From JAWKOK01 sp963765875 (GTDB taxonomy: Bacteria > Chloroflexota > Anaerolineae > Caldilineales > Caldilineaceae), in assembly GCA_963765875.1 (NCBI GenBank), contig CAVXYK010000006.1, positions 124,001 to 188,000 on the forward strand: a stretch of DNA of 64,000 bases. The letters are read 5' to 3'. The position numbers were made by a program, and so were the translations under genes. The notes beneath the pieces are model-generated. The model was not told the DNA's origin, ran no database searches, and saw only the letters and a program-made list of their open reading frames with translations. Positions 19,567 to 33,080 of the stretch are shown piece after piece. Each line of letters opens with the position of its first letter. Position 1 is the stretch's first letter.

Positions 19567-19632
19567 ACATAGAGCGGACTGGCAATCCGCCTGGCCTGGC
19601 CGGCAATACTGGGCGGATTGCCAATCCGCCCG
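19567..19632. repeat. Palindromes of the GGCGGATTGCCAATCCGCC type
   Basis: The gap between leuB and ppc is filled by two related inverted repeats. The second is nearly perfect: GGGCGGATTG and CAATCCGCCC around one base. Similar words occur near 5710. It may form the end of the leuB transcript or insulate ppc. Confidence 0.65.
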
Positions 19633-19637
19633 ACAGA

Positions 19638-20727
19638 CTATCGTCGCAATTGCGTTGCGACCAGATCGCCCATCACTGATGTGCTCACGACCTCAGTACC
19701 GGTCTGGGCGATATCCGCTGTGCGCACTCCTTCAGCCAGGACCGCGTCAACGGCGGATTCGATTGTGGCTGCCTCGTCTTCCAACCCCAGGCTGTGGCGC
19801 AGAAGCATGGCGCAGCTGAGGATCGCAGCCAACGGATTGGCGATCCCTTGGCCGGCGATGTCCGGCGCGCTGCCGTGAATTGGTTCATAGAGACCCAATG
19901 GCAAGCTCTGGCTGTTCATCAGATCACCTAGACTGGCTGAGGGCAGCATGCCCATGGAACCGGCCAGCATTGAAGCTTCGTCGGTGAGGATGTCGCCGAA
20001 GAGATTGCCGCTGACCATGACGTCAAAGGTCGCGGGGCGACGGATCAGATGCATGGCCATGGCATCAACCAGCACGTGCTCGACCTCCAGTTCAGGATAG
20101 TTGGCGAGCACCTCAGTGGCCACGCGGCGCCAGAGGCGGCTCGACGCCAGCACGTTGGCTTTGTCTACACTGGCCAGCTTCTTGCCACGACCCATGGCAG
20201 ATTCAGCCGCCAAGCGTACGACACGTTCGATCTCAGGACGGCGTGTAGAGCATGGTGTCGTAGGCTTCTTGGCCGTCCTCGCCAGCTTCCTTTCGCGGGC
20301 CGAAGTAGACCCCGCCGGTCAATTCACGAATGACGAGGATATCCACGCCCTGCAAGACCTCTTCTTTGAGTGTGCTGGCGCTGATCAGTTGATCGTGAAG
20401 TTTCACCGGACGCAAGTTGGCAAAGAGGTTGAGTGCCTTGCGAATAGCCAGCAGGCCGCGTTCCGGGCGGTCCGGTGCATTTGGATCGTCCCACTTGGGG
20501 CCGCCCACCGCGCCCAGGATAACGGCGTCCGCCTGCAGGCAGGCCTCCACAGTAGCATCGGGCAAGCTTGTGCCCAGCGCATCAATGGCGCAGCCGCCCA
20601 TCAGCTGATGATCATAGACAAAGGTGTGGCCGAATTTCTCTCCGATCACGTCAAGAATCTTGGCGGCCTCCATGGTTACTTCGGGGCCGATTCCATCACC
20701 GGCCAGGATGACAATTTTGGCTTCCAT
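19638..20727 (-). CDS. leuB: 3-isopropylmalate dehydrogenase, frameshifted
   Basis: About 362 codons of LeuB, the NAD-dependent oxidative decarboxylase of leucine synthesis, which also acts on methylmalate from CimA. The first frame (20727 to about 20250) has ILAGDGIGPEV, AVGGPKWDD and RELTGGVYFGPR. The second (about 20250-19638) has the substrate and metal Asp in LVDAMAMHLI, SGNLFGDILTDEASM and the LYEPIHGSAPDIAGQ cofactor loop. They join if one inserted base is removed in the CCGTCCTGAG stretch near 20250, giving a continuous YT...EIERVVRLAAESA. Nothing catalytic is missing. AGGAAATC precedes ATG. Confidence 0.9.
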
Positions 20728-20769
20728 TTTTTTGATTTCCTGAATAAATGCTGTTGATTATTTCACTTG

Positions 20770-20797
20770 TAGAGACGCAAGATTTTGCGTCTCTACG
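20770..20797. repeat. Palindrome GTAGAGACGCAA / TTGCGTCTCTAC
   Basis: A near-perfect hairpin between the nucleotidyltransferase stop and leuB. The GACGCAAGATTTTGCGTC core is a repeat type common between genes in Chloroflexota and cyanobacteria, and part of it recurs near 50910. It could terminate the upstream transcript. Confidence 0.6.
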
Positions 20798-21509
20798 ATT
20801 CATCAACCGGTAACGGCTCCGGTTCAGTTTCCCACTCAAAAAAAGTCGTTTCGCCCAAGATTTCAGCAGCCAGTTTCTTGGCTAACTTGAACTGGGTATC
20901 GACATCGCACGCAACGTAGAACCTACGCGCCAGAGCTCCAGCAGACGGATTGCACCGTTCGAGCGTACGCAGTGTCTCTTTCTGACGCGGCAAAAACTGG
21001 CCGTCAGCAAGAAAGAAATAGTCAATCATATCCCTGACGGCCTGATGCAAGATCAAAGTGGCGTTCCCTGGATCTGCCTCACGCACATCCTCGGCATTGT
21101 CAAGCCCATCGACCGCAAAGTAGCGAAGGAAAACGGCCTTTGACTCGGGAAGTTCATTGGGCTGCGCCAGCAACAAGCGCGCTTCATCAATCAGTTGCTC
21201 AATGATCGGATCGCAGCCGAATACCACATGTCCGGTCGCCAGCATGTGGGCCGTGAGTGGCCGGCCGGCCGCACGTTCTTCGACAAAATACTTCCGAATC
21301 TGGTGCGCCGGATTGACGAAGATCTCAAATGGAACCCCGCCAAAGCGCCGCTGAATTCGCTGGCGGAACGGGTCAGCATTGACAATATAGAGATCAATGT
21401 CGCTGAGCGGATCGCCATCCCCGCGGAGGATGCTGCCGCAGGCGAATATGCCCACCACGTCAAAGCGTTCAACAACATAGCTCAACGGCCTCACGTAGGG
21501 CTGTATCAT
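20793..21509 (-). CDS. Nucleotidyltransferase-fold protein
   Basis: A 238-residue protein with an N-terminal minimal nucleotidyltransferase domain: FACGSILRGDGDPLSDIDLYIV, the GS-x-x-RGD-x-x-SDIDL pattern with both metal-binding aspartates. A third acidic residue is expected in PFEIFV. The C-terminal half is helical and may form the substrate-binding lid (HEPN or KNTase-like). It could adenylylate a small molecule such as an aminoglycoside, a protein, or RNA; none can be chosen. It sits between leuB and leuD on the same strand and interrupts the leu group, with repeats on both sides, so its presence there may be an insertion. Confidence 0.75.
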   Translation of the reverse strand: MIQPYVRPLSYVVERFDVVGIFACGSILRGDGDPLSDIDLYIVNADPFRQRIQRRFGGVPFEIFVNPAHQIRKYFVEERAAGRPLTAHMLATGHVVFGCDPIIEQLIDEARLLLAQPNELPESKAVFLRYFAVDGLDNAEDVREADPGNATLILHQAVRDMIDYFFLADGQFLPRQKETLRTLERCNPSAGALARRFYVACDVDTQFKLAKKLAAEILGETTFFEWETEPEPLPVDES

Positions 21510-21853
21510 GCTGTTTGGTGAGTTGCGGCCATCGGTATTCGTCAGTCATACGTTGATCCCGTCGTAGGGGCGACCCTTGTGGTCGCCATCGTGATCGCCC
21601 CGCGTGGTCACCCGTTGCGGATGGGGACAGGTCCCATAGGCATCAAGGTAAGGGACGCTAAACCCATCACTTGTTCAAACCGGCGTGCAGCAACGGCTGA
21701 AGCCGGCTGCTAACAGTGAAAAGCGCCCTCAGGCGCTAGAGCTCAGCCGCTGAGGCGGCTTTTCGCTGTTAGCGGCGGGATTTATCCCTGCCGAAACCGA
21801 CGGCAACACGATACGCAACGCGTAGCGTGATGCGCATGGGGACAGGTCCCGCC
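21510..21853. repeat. Gap between leuD and the nucleotidyltransferase, rich in inverted repeats
   Basis: No gene was recognised. A long inverted repeat runs from GGCTGCTAACAGTGAAAAGC (about 21707-21726) to GCTTTTCGCTGTTAGCGGC (about 21757-21776), with a GCGCCTCAGGCGC hairpin and GCCGCTGAGGCGGC in between. Two shorter GGGGACAGGTCCC words (near 21624 and 21839) flank it. The stacked hairpins may end the leuD transcript. Confidence 0.55.
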
Positions 21854-22444
21854 CTAGTACGCCGGCTCTGCCTCGTGCGCAGCAATGGCCTCGTCTTTGG
21901 ACAGCAGATAGCCCATGTCGTCCAAGCCCTCAAGCAGACACATCTTGCGGAAGGGATCGATCTCGAAGCCGAGCTTCTGCCCGTCGGGCAAGGTGACCGT
22001 CTGTTTGACCAGATCGACGCTGATCCGTGTATCCGGCTCCTCTTCGACCAGATCGAGCAGCATGTTGACAGTCTCCTCGGGCAACGTGACCGGCAGCAAT
22101 GCATTCTTCAGGCTGTTGTTGAAGAAGATGTCGGCGAAGCCCGGCGTGATCACACAGCGGAAGCCATACTCGGTCAGCGCCCAGACGGCATGTTCGCGAC
22201 TTGAGCCGCTGCCAAAGTTGCGCCCAGCGACCAGAATCTCGGCGCCGTCAAATTCGGGCTGATTCAGAACAAAGTCTTCCTTTGGGCTACCGTCGGCGTT
22301 GTAGCGCCAGGCAGAAAAGAGGCCGTCGCCCATGCCGGCCTTGGTCACGGCCGTCAGGTAGCGGGCCGGGATGATCTGATCGGTATCGACGTTTTCGGCG
22401 CGCAGCGGCATGGCCGTGGCGGTCAATTGCTCAAATGGTTCCAT
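21854..22444 (-). CDS. leuD: 3-isopropylmalate dehydratase small subunit
   Basis: A 196-residue swivel-domain subunit that works with LeuC to isomerise isopropylmalate (and citramalate derivatives). Signatures: NVDTDQIIPARYL near the N-terminus and GRNFGSGSSREHAVWAL (residues about 70-86), which supplies the Ser and Arg of the active site. Length is normal. It starts 74 bases after the leuC stop and has AGGACGG before ATG, so leuC-leuD form an operon. Confidence 0.95.
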   Translation of the reverse strand: MEPFEQLTATAMPLRAENVDTDQIIPARYLTAVTKAGMGDGLFSAWRYNADGSPKEDFVLNQPEFDGAEILVAGRNFGSGSSREHAVWALTEYGFRCVITPGFADIFFNNSLKNALLPVTLPEETVNMLLDLVEEEPDTRISVDLVKQTVTLPDGQKLGFEIDPFRKMCLLEGLDDMGYLLSKDEAIAAHEAEPAY

Positions 22445-22518
22445 GGTTCCGTCCTATCGGTATTGGTGGCAAGAAGTCGGGCTTCTTTCAGAAGCCTGAC
22501 TTCTACAAATGCAAAGTG

Positions 22519-23919
22519 CTAGAGAATCTCACGAACGTCAACGACCTTGCCGTTGACCGCCGCAGCCGCGGCCATAATCGGACTCATGAGCAGACTACGC
22601 GAACCCGGTCCCTGCCGGCCCTGGAAGTTGCGGTTGCTGGTGCTGGCCACATACTTGCCTGCGCCGGCCTTGTCATCGTTCATGGCCAGACACATGCTGC
22701 AACCGGCGCCCCGCCACTCGAAGCCCGCCTCTGAAAAGATCTGGTCCAGTCCTTCTGCCTCGGCCTGAGCCTTGACAGCCTTGGAGCCGGGAACGACCAG
22801 CGCCTGCACGTTATCCGCAACACGCTTGCCCTTGGCAACCGCCGCGGCTTCACGCAGATCCTCGATGCGGCCATTGGTGCAGGAGCCGATGAAGACAACG
22901 TCGATAGGTTGACCTTCGACTGCTTGGCCCGGCGTGAGCCCCATGTACTCCATCGCGCTCAAGAGACTACGACGCTCGGCCGCGTCCTCAAGTTCGTCAG
23001 TTGTAGGGATGCGACCGGTCACGGCGACGCCCTGGCCTGGATTGGTGCCGTAGGTGACCATCGGCGCAAGTTCACTGGCGTTCAGTGTCATTTCCCGATC
23101 GAATTCAGCGTCATCGTCGGTAACCAGCGTCTTCCAGTACTCGACGGCCCGATCCCATTCTTCGCCTTTGGGCGCATAGGGACGACCCTCAATGTAGTCG
23201 AAGGTGGTCTGGTCCGGGGCAATCAGGCCGGCGCGTGCGCCGCCCTCGATACTCATGTTGCAGATGGTCATGCGGTTTGCCATGCTCAAATTGCGGATGG
23301 CGCTGCCTCGATACTCAAAGACATAGCCGGTGCCGCCGGCCGCGCCGTTCTCGGCAATGATGGCCAGAATGATGTCCTTGGCGGTCACCCCAAAGCCCAA
23401 CTCGCCCTCAACGTTGATGGCAAAGGTCTTGGGCTTGGCCTGGAGCAGACACTGGGTGGCCAGCACGTGGCTCACTTCGCTGGTGCCGATGCCGAAGGCC
23501 AGCGCGCCGAACGCGCCGTGTGTGCTGGTGTGGCTGTCACCACAGACAATGGTCATGCCCGGCTGGGTCACGCCCATCTCGGGCCCGACCACGTGCACGA
23601 TGCCCTGGACGTCGCCTTCGATGTCCCAGAGCGTGATGCCGAAATCCTCACAGTTTTGACGCAAAGTGTTGACCTGAAGGGCCGCATCGCTCGGCCAGAG
23701 CGCGATCTCGATGTTGCGTGTGGGGATGGCGTGATCCATCGTGGCAAACGTTTTGTCCGGTCGCCGCGCCGGAAGTCCGCGTTCACGCAGCATAGCAAAG
23801 GCCTGCGGCGAAGTGACTTCATGGATCAAGTGTGCATCAACGTAGAGCACGGCCGGCGCGCCCTCATCCTGCGCAACAACGTGCGTATTCCAGATTTTTT
23901 CAAAGATTGTTTTGCCCAA
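22519..23919 (-). CDS. leuC: 3-isopropylmalate dehydratase large subunit
   Basis: A 466-residue aconitase-family subunit that binds the [4Fe-4S] cluster and isomerises 2-isopropylmalate. Visible motifs are VHVVGPEMG, CGDSHTSTHGAFGALAFGIGTSE, the first cluster Cys in FIGSCTNGRIEDLR, and the pair in GAGCSMCLAMN. The start is taken as TTG at 23919, giving MGKTIFEKIW like most LeuC, with GGAG six bases upstream. A TTG four codons earlier is possible but would leave the ribosome site inside the gene. It leads the leuC-leuD transcript. No leader peptide was seen in front of it, unlike ilvB. Confidence 0.95.
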   Translation of the reverse strand: MGKTIFEKIWNTHVVAQDEGAPAVLYVDAHLIHEVTSPQAFAMLRERGLPARRPDKTFATMDHAIPTRNIEIALWPSDAALQVNTLRQNCEDFGITLWDIEGDVQGIVHVVGPEMGVTQPGMTIVCGDSHTSTHGAFGALAFGIGTSEVSHVLATQCLLQAKPKTFAINVEGELGFGVTAKDIILAIIAENGAAGGTGYVFEYRGSAIRNLSMANRMTICNMSIEGGARAGLIAPDQTTFDYIEGRPYAPKGEEWDRAVEYWKTLVTDDDAEFDREMTLNASELAPMVTYGTNPGQGVAVTGRIPTTDELEDAAERRSLLSAMEYMGLTPGQAVEGQPIDVVFIGSCTNGRIEDLREAAAVAKGKRVADNVQALVVPGSKAVKAQAEAEGLDQIFSEAGFEWRGAGCSMCLAMNDDKAGAGKYVASTSNRNFQGRQGPGSRSLLMSPIMAAAAAVNGKVVDVREIL

Positions 23920-23955
23920 TTTTCTCTCCAATATCAGTAGCTGCTTTAGTTGCAG

Positions 23956-24243
23956 TGTTGGCTTTTTGTCACAGATTTACACGGATAAGAACGGGATGGG
24001 GCACAGATTACAGTAGTTCACGAATTGTCATTCCGTTCACGTAGTGGGCGCAAAGCGCCATTACCGTAGGAAAGAGGAATCTCGGGTTCGCCAAGGAAAG
24101 ATTCCTCGTCGCTTCGCTCTGTCGGAATGACAGTTCGCCCCAAATCGGTAACTACTGGATTAGGACTAGGATGCTGCCGAACATCTCAAAACATCTGTGA
24201 AAATCAGTTCTTCATCTGTACCTATCTGTGGCAAAAAGCCTTT
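23956..24243. repeat. Nested repeat: family B palindrome carrying a family C element
   Basis: The 400-base gap in front of leuC. The outer element has GGCTTTTTGTCACAGAT on the left and ATCTGTGGCAAAAAGCC on the right. Its interior is split by another palindromic element at 24026-24132 whose ends are TGTCATTCCG and CGGAATGACA and which itself holds AGAGGAATCT against AGATTCCTCG. The outer family recurs inside the element at 49776-49992. No gene or clear promoter was seen. Confidence 0.65.
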
Positions 24244-24325
24244 GATTACCGCACAACAACGCTTCACTCACCAGATTATCGATTGCATCGGTTGTCAGTG
24301 CAAGCTTTGCGCAGTCTGAAATTTC

Positions 24326-24691
24326 TCAGTCCGAAACCTCATAGAAGGTCAGACGATTGCCGAAGGGATCGGTGATCGACATTTCCAGCGTTTCCCAAGC
24401 GGTCTCCTCAATGCCGGGTTTGGCATACTTATATGCTTTGTCCAGCAGTTCCCGGTTGTAACTTCGCACATCGTCGGTCTTGATCCGTATTGCAGCGCCA
24501 GGTATCGCGTCACCGTGGTGTTCCGTGAGATGAATCAAGCAAGCGTCGCGTGAGATCCCCATGTAGACTGGAAAGTCGTCGCCGTAGCGATGCTCCCAAT
24601 CAACTGAGAATCCTAGAAAGTCGACATAGAATTCCCGGGCTTTGGTATCTTCAAGGACACGCAATATAGGTGTGACTGTTGACAGTTTCAT
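24326..24691 (-). CDS. Glyoxalase-superfamily protein
   Basis: A 121-residue single-module VOC protein. It begins with the strand STVTPILRVLEDTKAREFYVDFLGF and ends with ITDPFGNRLTFYE, both typical of bleomycin-resistance/glyoxalase-like proteins. The final Glu is a likely metal ligand. GAGGAG sits seven bases before ATG 24691; the longer reading frame upstream lacks a site. It follows the aldo-keto reductase stop by 46 bases on the same strand and probably belongs to its operon. The set (haemoglobin, reductase, glyoxalase-like) fits a reactive-carbonyl or oxidative stress response, which is inference. Confidence 0.83.
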   Translation of the reverse strand: MKLSTVTPILRVLEDTKAREFYVDFLGFSVDWEHRYGDDFPVYMGISRDACLIHLTEHHGDAIPGAAIRIKTDDVRSYNRELLDKAYKYAKPGIEETAWETLEMSITDPFGNRLTFYEVSD

Positions 24692-24737
24692 GGAATTCTC
24701 CTCTATCCGGCGAGCACGTTCTAGGATATGGCACCCT

Positions 24738-25691
24738 CTAATGTGACCGTAACAGATATTCAATCTGTGCTGCGCTCAAGACAGTCTCGGCAGCCGTTAG
24801 GCTATCCTGCAACTGTGCCATCGTTCGGCAACCGACAATCGGCGTCGTCACAAACGGTTGCGATTGCAGATAGCCCAGCACAACCTGGGTGATCGACAAC
24901 CCGGTCTCCTGGGCGAGTTGCTGGATCTTCGCCAGTCGCTGTCTGTTCGGCTCAAGCGGATACGCACCGCCGATGGCCGTGTTGCCGTTTGCCAGCTTCT
25001 GAAAGAGACCGCCTGCCTGCGATGAATAGGCCATGACAGCCAGGCCAGTCGCCTTGTGATAGTCGAAAAGTGCATCATCCATGGCAACAGTGGTCCTGTC
25101 AGCCATTCGCTCCGGATCAATCACGGCGAGACTCCAATTCACCTGGTTGGCAACAAAGCCGTCGAAACCGTGTTCAGCCGCCCAATTCTGCGCCTCATGA
25201 ATTCTGGAAACCGACCAGTTGGAGCAACCGAAATAGCGGATCTTGCCGGCCTTCACCTGGTCATTCATGACCGTCAAGATTTCCTCAACCGTCCGGGAAG
25301 TATCGTCACGATGGAGCAGATAGAGATCGATGACATCGGTCTGGAGGTTGCGCAGACTATCATCCAGGTCGGCCTCGATCTCCCGGCGCGACATCCGCGA
25401 AATATGCATGGTCTCCAGTTCAGGATGTGCGCCTTTGGTAGTCACGACCATCTGGTCACGGACACCGCGCTCGATCATCCAGCGGCCGATGGTCTTCTCG
25501 CTCACATTGCGCTCGCCGGGCAGCCAGTTGGCATAGACGGCCGCAGTGTCGATGAAATTGCCACCGGCTTGCGCGTACTGGTCAAGCAGCGCGAATGACT
25601 CTTCCACGCCGATAGCGCTGCCGATGCCGGTGGACCCTAGCGAGATGCCGGAAACGCTCAGTTCACTGTTTGGGATCGTTCGATAGTTCAT
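24738..25691 (-). CDS. Aldo/keto reductase
   Basis: A 317-residue NAD(P)H-dependent reductase with a TIM barrel. The catalytic tetrad is partly visible as FIDTAAVYANW (Asp and Tyr), the KGAH stretch (Lys) and YLLHRDD (His). The C-terminal VGCRTMAQLQDSLTA binds the cofactor phosphate. It reduces aldehydes, ketones or sugars. Its ATG overlaps the TGA of the haemoglobin gene (ATGA), so the two are translationally coupled. Confidence 0.9.
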   Translation of the reverse strand: MNYRTIPNSELSVSGISLGSTGIGSAIGVEESFALLDQYAQAGGNFIDTAAVYANWLPGERNVSEKTIGRWMIERGVRDQMVVTTKGAHPELETMHISRMSRREIEADLDDSLRNLQTDVIDLYLLHRDDTSRTVEEILTVMNDQVKAGKIRYFGCSNWSVSRIHEAQNWAAEHGFDGFVANQVNWSLAVIDPERMADRTTVAMDDALFDYHKATGLAVMAYSSQAGGLFQKLANGNTAIGGAYPLEPNRQRLAKIQQLAQETGLSITQVVLGYLQSQPFVTTPIVGCRTMAQLQDSLTAAETVLSAAQIEYLLRSH

Positions 25692-26149
25692 GCGTCGTCA
25701 ATCCCTAGTCCGCTTCGTCTCTGGCTGTTGACCTGGTAGATGCGTTCCGCCGGAATGCGAAACTGGGCATTGAGATAGTCGGCAAAGTCCGGCGCATACG
25801 GTTGTAGGGCCACCGCACTGCGCATGCAGATCAGCCATGCGTCTCGTTCGTCTGCGCCGATTGGAAAGGGCATATGGACGCCGGGAATGCTGATCGAACC
25901 ATACTTCTCATGGTAGAGTCGTGGCCCGCCCAGCCAACTGCACAAAAAACAGACCAATTTGTCCTTAACGATAGCAAGGTCTGACTGGTGCATCTCTCGG
26001 ATAGTCTTGGCTTCGGGCAGCTCGTCCATGGACTGGTAGAAGTCGTCCACCAACCGGGTGATACCGTCGACGCCGCCTGCGGCCTGAAACGAGGCGTCAC
26101 CGGTGCCGAAAGGTGAGTCCGATCGTTTTCCGCTCAATTGCAAATCCAT
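25688..26149 (-). CDS. Group II truncated haemoglobin
   Basis: A 153-residue globin of the TrHbII (GlbO/YjbI) class. GGVDGITRLVDDFYQSM, WLGGPRLYHEKYG and HMPFPIGADERDAWLICM are diagnostic; the proximal His is in the HMPFPI segment and the Trp in DAWL lies near the distal pocket. Such globins bind oxygen, nitric oxide or sulfide and often serve in detoxification. It is the first gene of a three-gene operon with the reductase and the VOC protein. A weak AGGAG lies 11 bases before ATG. Confidence 0.9.
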   Translation of the reverse strand: MDLQLSGKRSDSPFGTGDASFQAAGGVDGITRLVDDFYQSMDELPEAKTIREMHQSDLAIVKDKLVCFLCSWLGGPRLYHEKYGSISIPGVHMPFPIGADERDAWLICMRSAVALQPYAPDFADYLNAQFRIPAERIYQVNSQRRSGLGIDDA

Positions 26150-26638
26150 ACGCAGTCACTGCTCCTAAACACTGGCGAAGAGTCGCTTCTATCCTTGAAT
26201 TCGGTCTTTCGGTTCCAACACGCATCACAAAAACAGGTCTCCCTGCTCAAATGAAGCATTTTCACCCTGAGTGGGTATCCGCAAGCCGGTTGATGACTTT
26301 GAACGACCAACGAAGGGTCTCGACATTGTTGTCCAGATTCTTCTCTGGTCTGTCATCGAGCTCGATCTGTCTATGCGAACACGTTCAGAATGACAGGCTG
26401 AAGCCTCAACGCGTCTTGTTTCTCCAAACTAAAGTCACAACGGGATCATGAGTTTTGTAGGTCATGCTTGCAGCGTGACAAGGTACGCGTGCCAGGCGGA
26501 TCCAGAGGTCACCGACTAGTCCGACTGCAAGTCGGACCTACAATAAATCACGTTTTCATAGCGTCTTCAGCTTAGCTTCTTGTGAAGCCCTGCTCCGTCA
26601 GTCACTCAGACTGACGGGCCACTGCACATGCCACTCAA
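26150..26638. other. Gene-free interval with short palindromes
   Basis: 489 bases with no convincing gene; a 112-codon frame on the plus strand overlaps the globin and shows no family features. A hairpin CCGTCAGT (26595-26602) / ACTGACGG (26610-26617) lies just downstream of the gltB-like pseudogene and may end its transcript. A GTCCGACTGCAAGTCGGAC palindrome lies near 26518-26536. A CAGATTCTTC ... CAGAATGACAGG stretch resembles a degenerate family C repeat. Confidence 0.5.
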
Positions 26639-31255
<4,617 letters not shown>

Positions 31256-31320
31256 AGATTTTACCTCATTCAGGTCAGGCCAGTTGAAAGCCAACCGGAC
31301 GCTGGTGTGCAGTGCCGAAA

Positions 31321-31353
31321 CGTCCCCGGCATGAACGGTCCATGCCGGGGACG
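31321..31353 (-). terminator. Hairpin between gltD and the second gltB
   Basis: A perfect 13-base-pair stem (31321-31333 with 31341-31353) and a seven-base loop. On the minus strand it is followed by TTTC. It probably ends the gltB-gltD transcript before the pseudogene, although the T-run is short. Confidence 0.6.
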
Positions 31354-31452
31354 TCTTTGTCATCAGGATCAATGGCCACTCAACAGGACCTCATGTCGCA
31401 GGGAAGGTCAGAAAGAATTGAGCATCAACCATTCGTAAGTGCCAAATCATCA

Positions 31453-32946
<1,494 letters not shown>

Positions 32947-32976
32947 GATTGCTGTTCAGTTCTCCCACGTATGTGA

Positions 32977-33075
32977 AGGGGATTGAGGGATTCGGGATTG
33001 GGGAGTGGGGATTGGGGATTCGAAGAGGCGATGCCTCCAGAGCCCTAATCCCTAATCACCAATCCCCAGTACCCT
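32977..33075. repeat. GGGATT-word palindrome (family E), G-quadruplex-capable
   Basis: Between gltD and gltB. The left side is made of GGGATTGGGG-type words, the right side of CCCTAATC / CCAATCCCC words, so the whole forms an imperfect hairpin. The plus strand has at least six runs of three or four G spaced by 3-6 bases (32978-33017), enough for a G-quadruplex. The same words form 62797-62937. Confidence 0.65.
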
Positions 33076-33080
33076 CTCCC

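Noticed and set aside
22909..23940. 343-codon plus-strand frame antisense to leuC
   Set aside because: Shadow of leuC, whose Fe-S motifs are unmistakable.
26113..26451. 112-codon plus-strand frame after the globin gene
   Set aside because: Overlaps the globin start, no ribosome site, no recognisable features, runs into repeat sequence.
32977..33075. CRISPR-like array of GGGATT words
   Set aside because: Repeats are only 6-10 bases, lack regular spacers and form one palindrome; no cas genes in the window.
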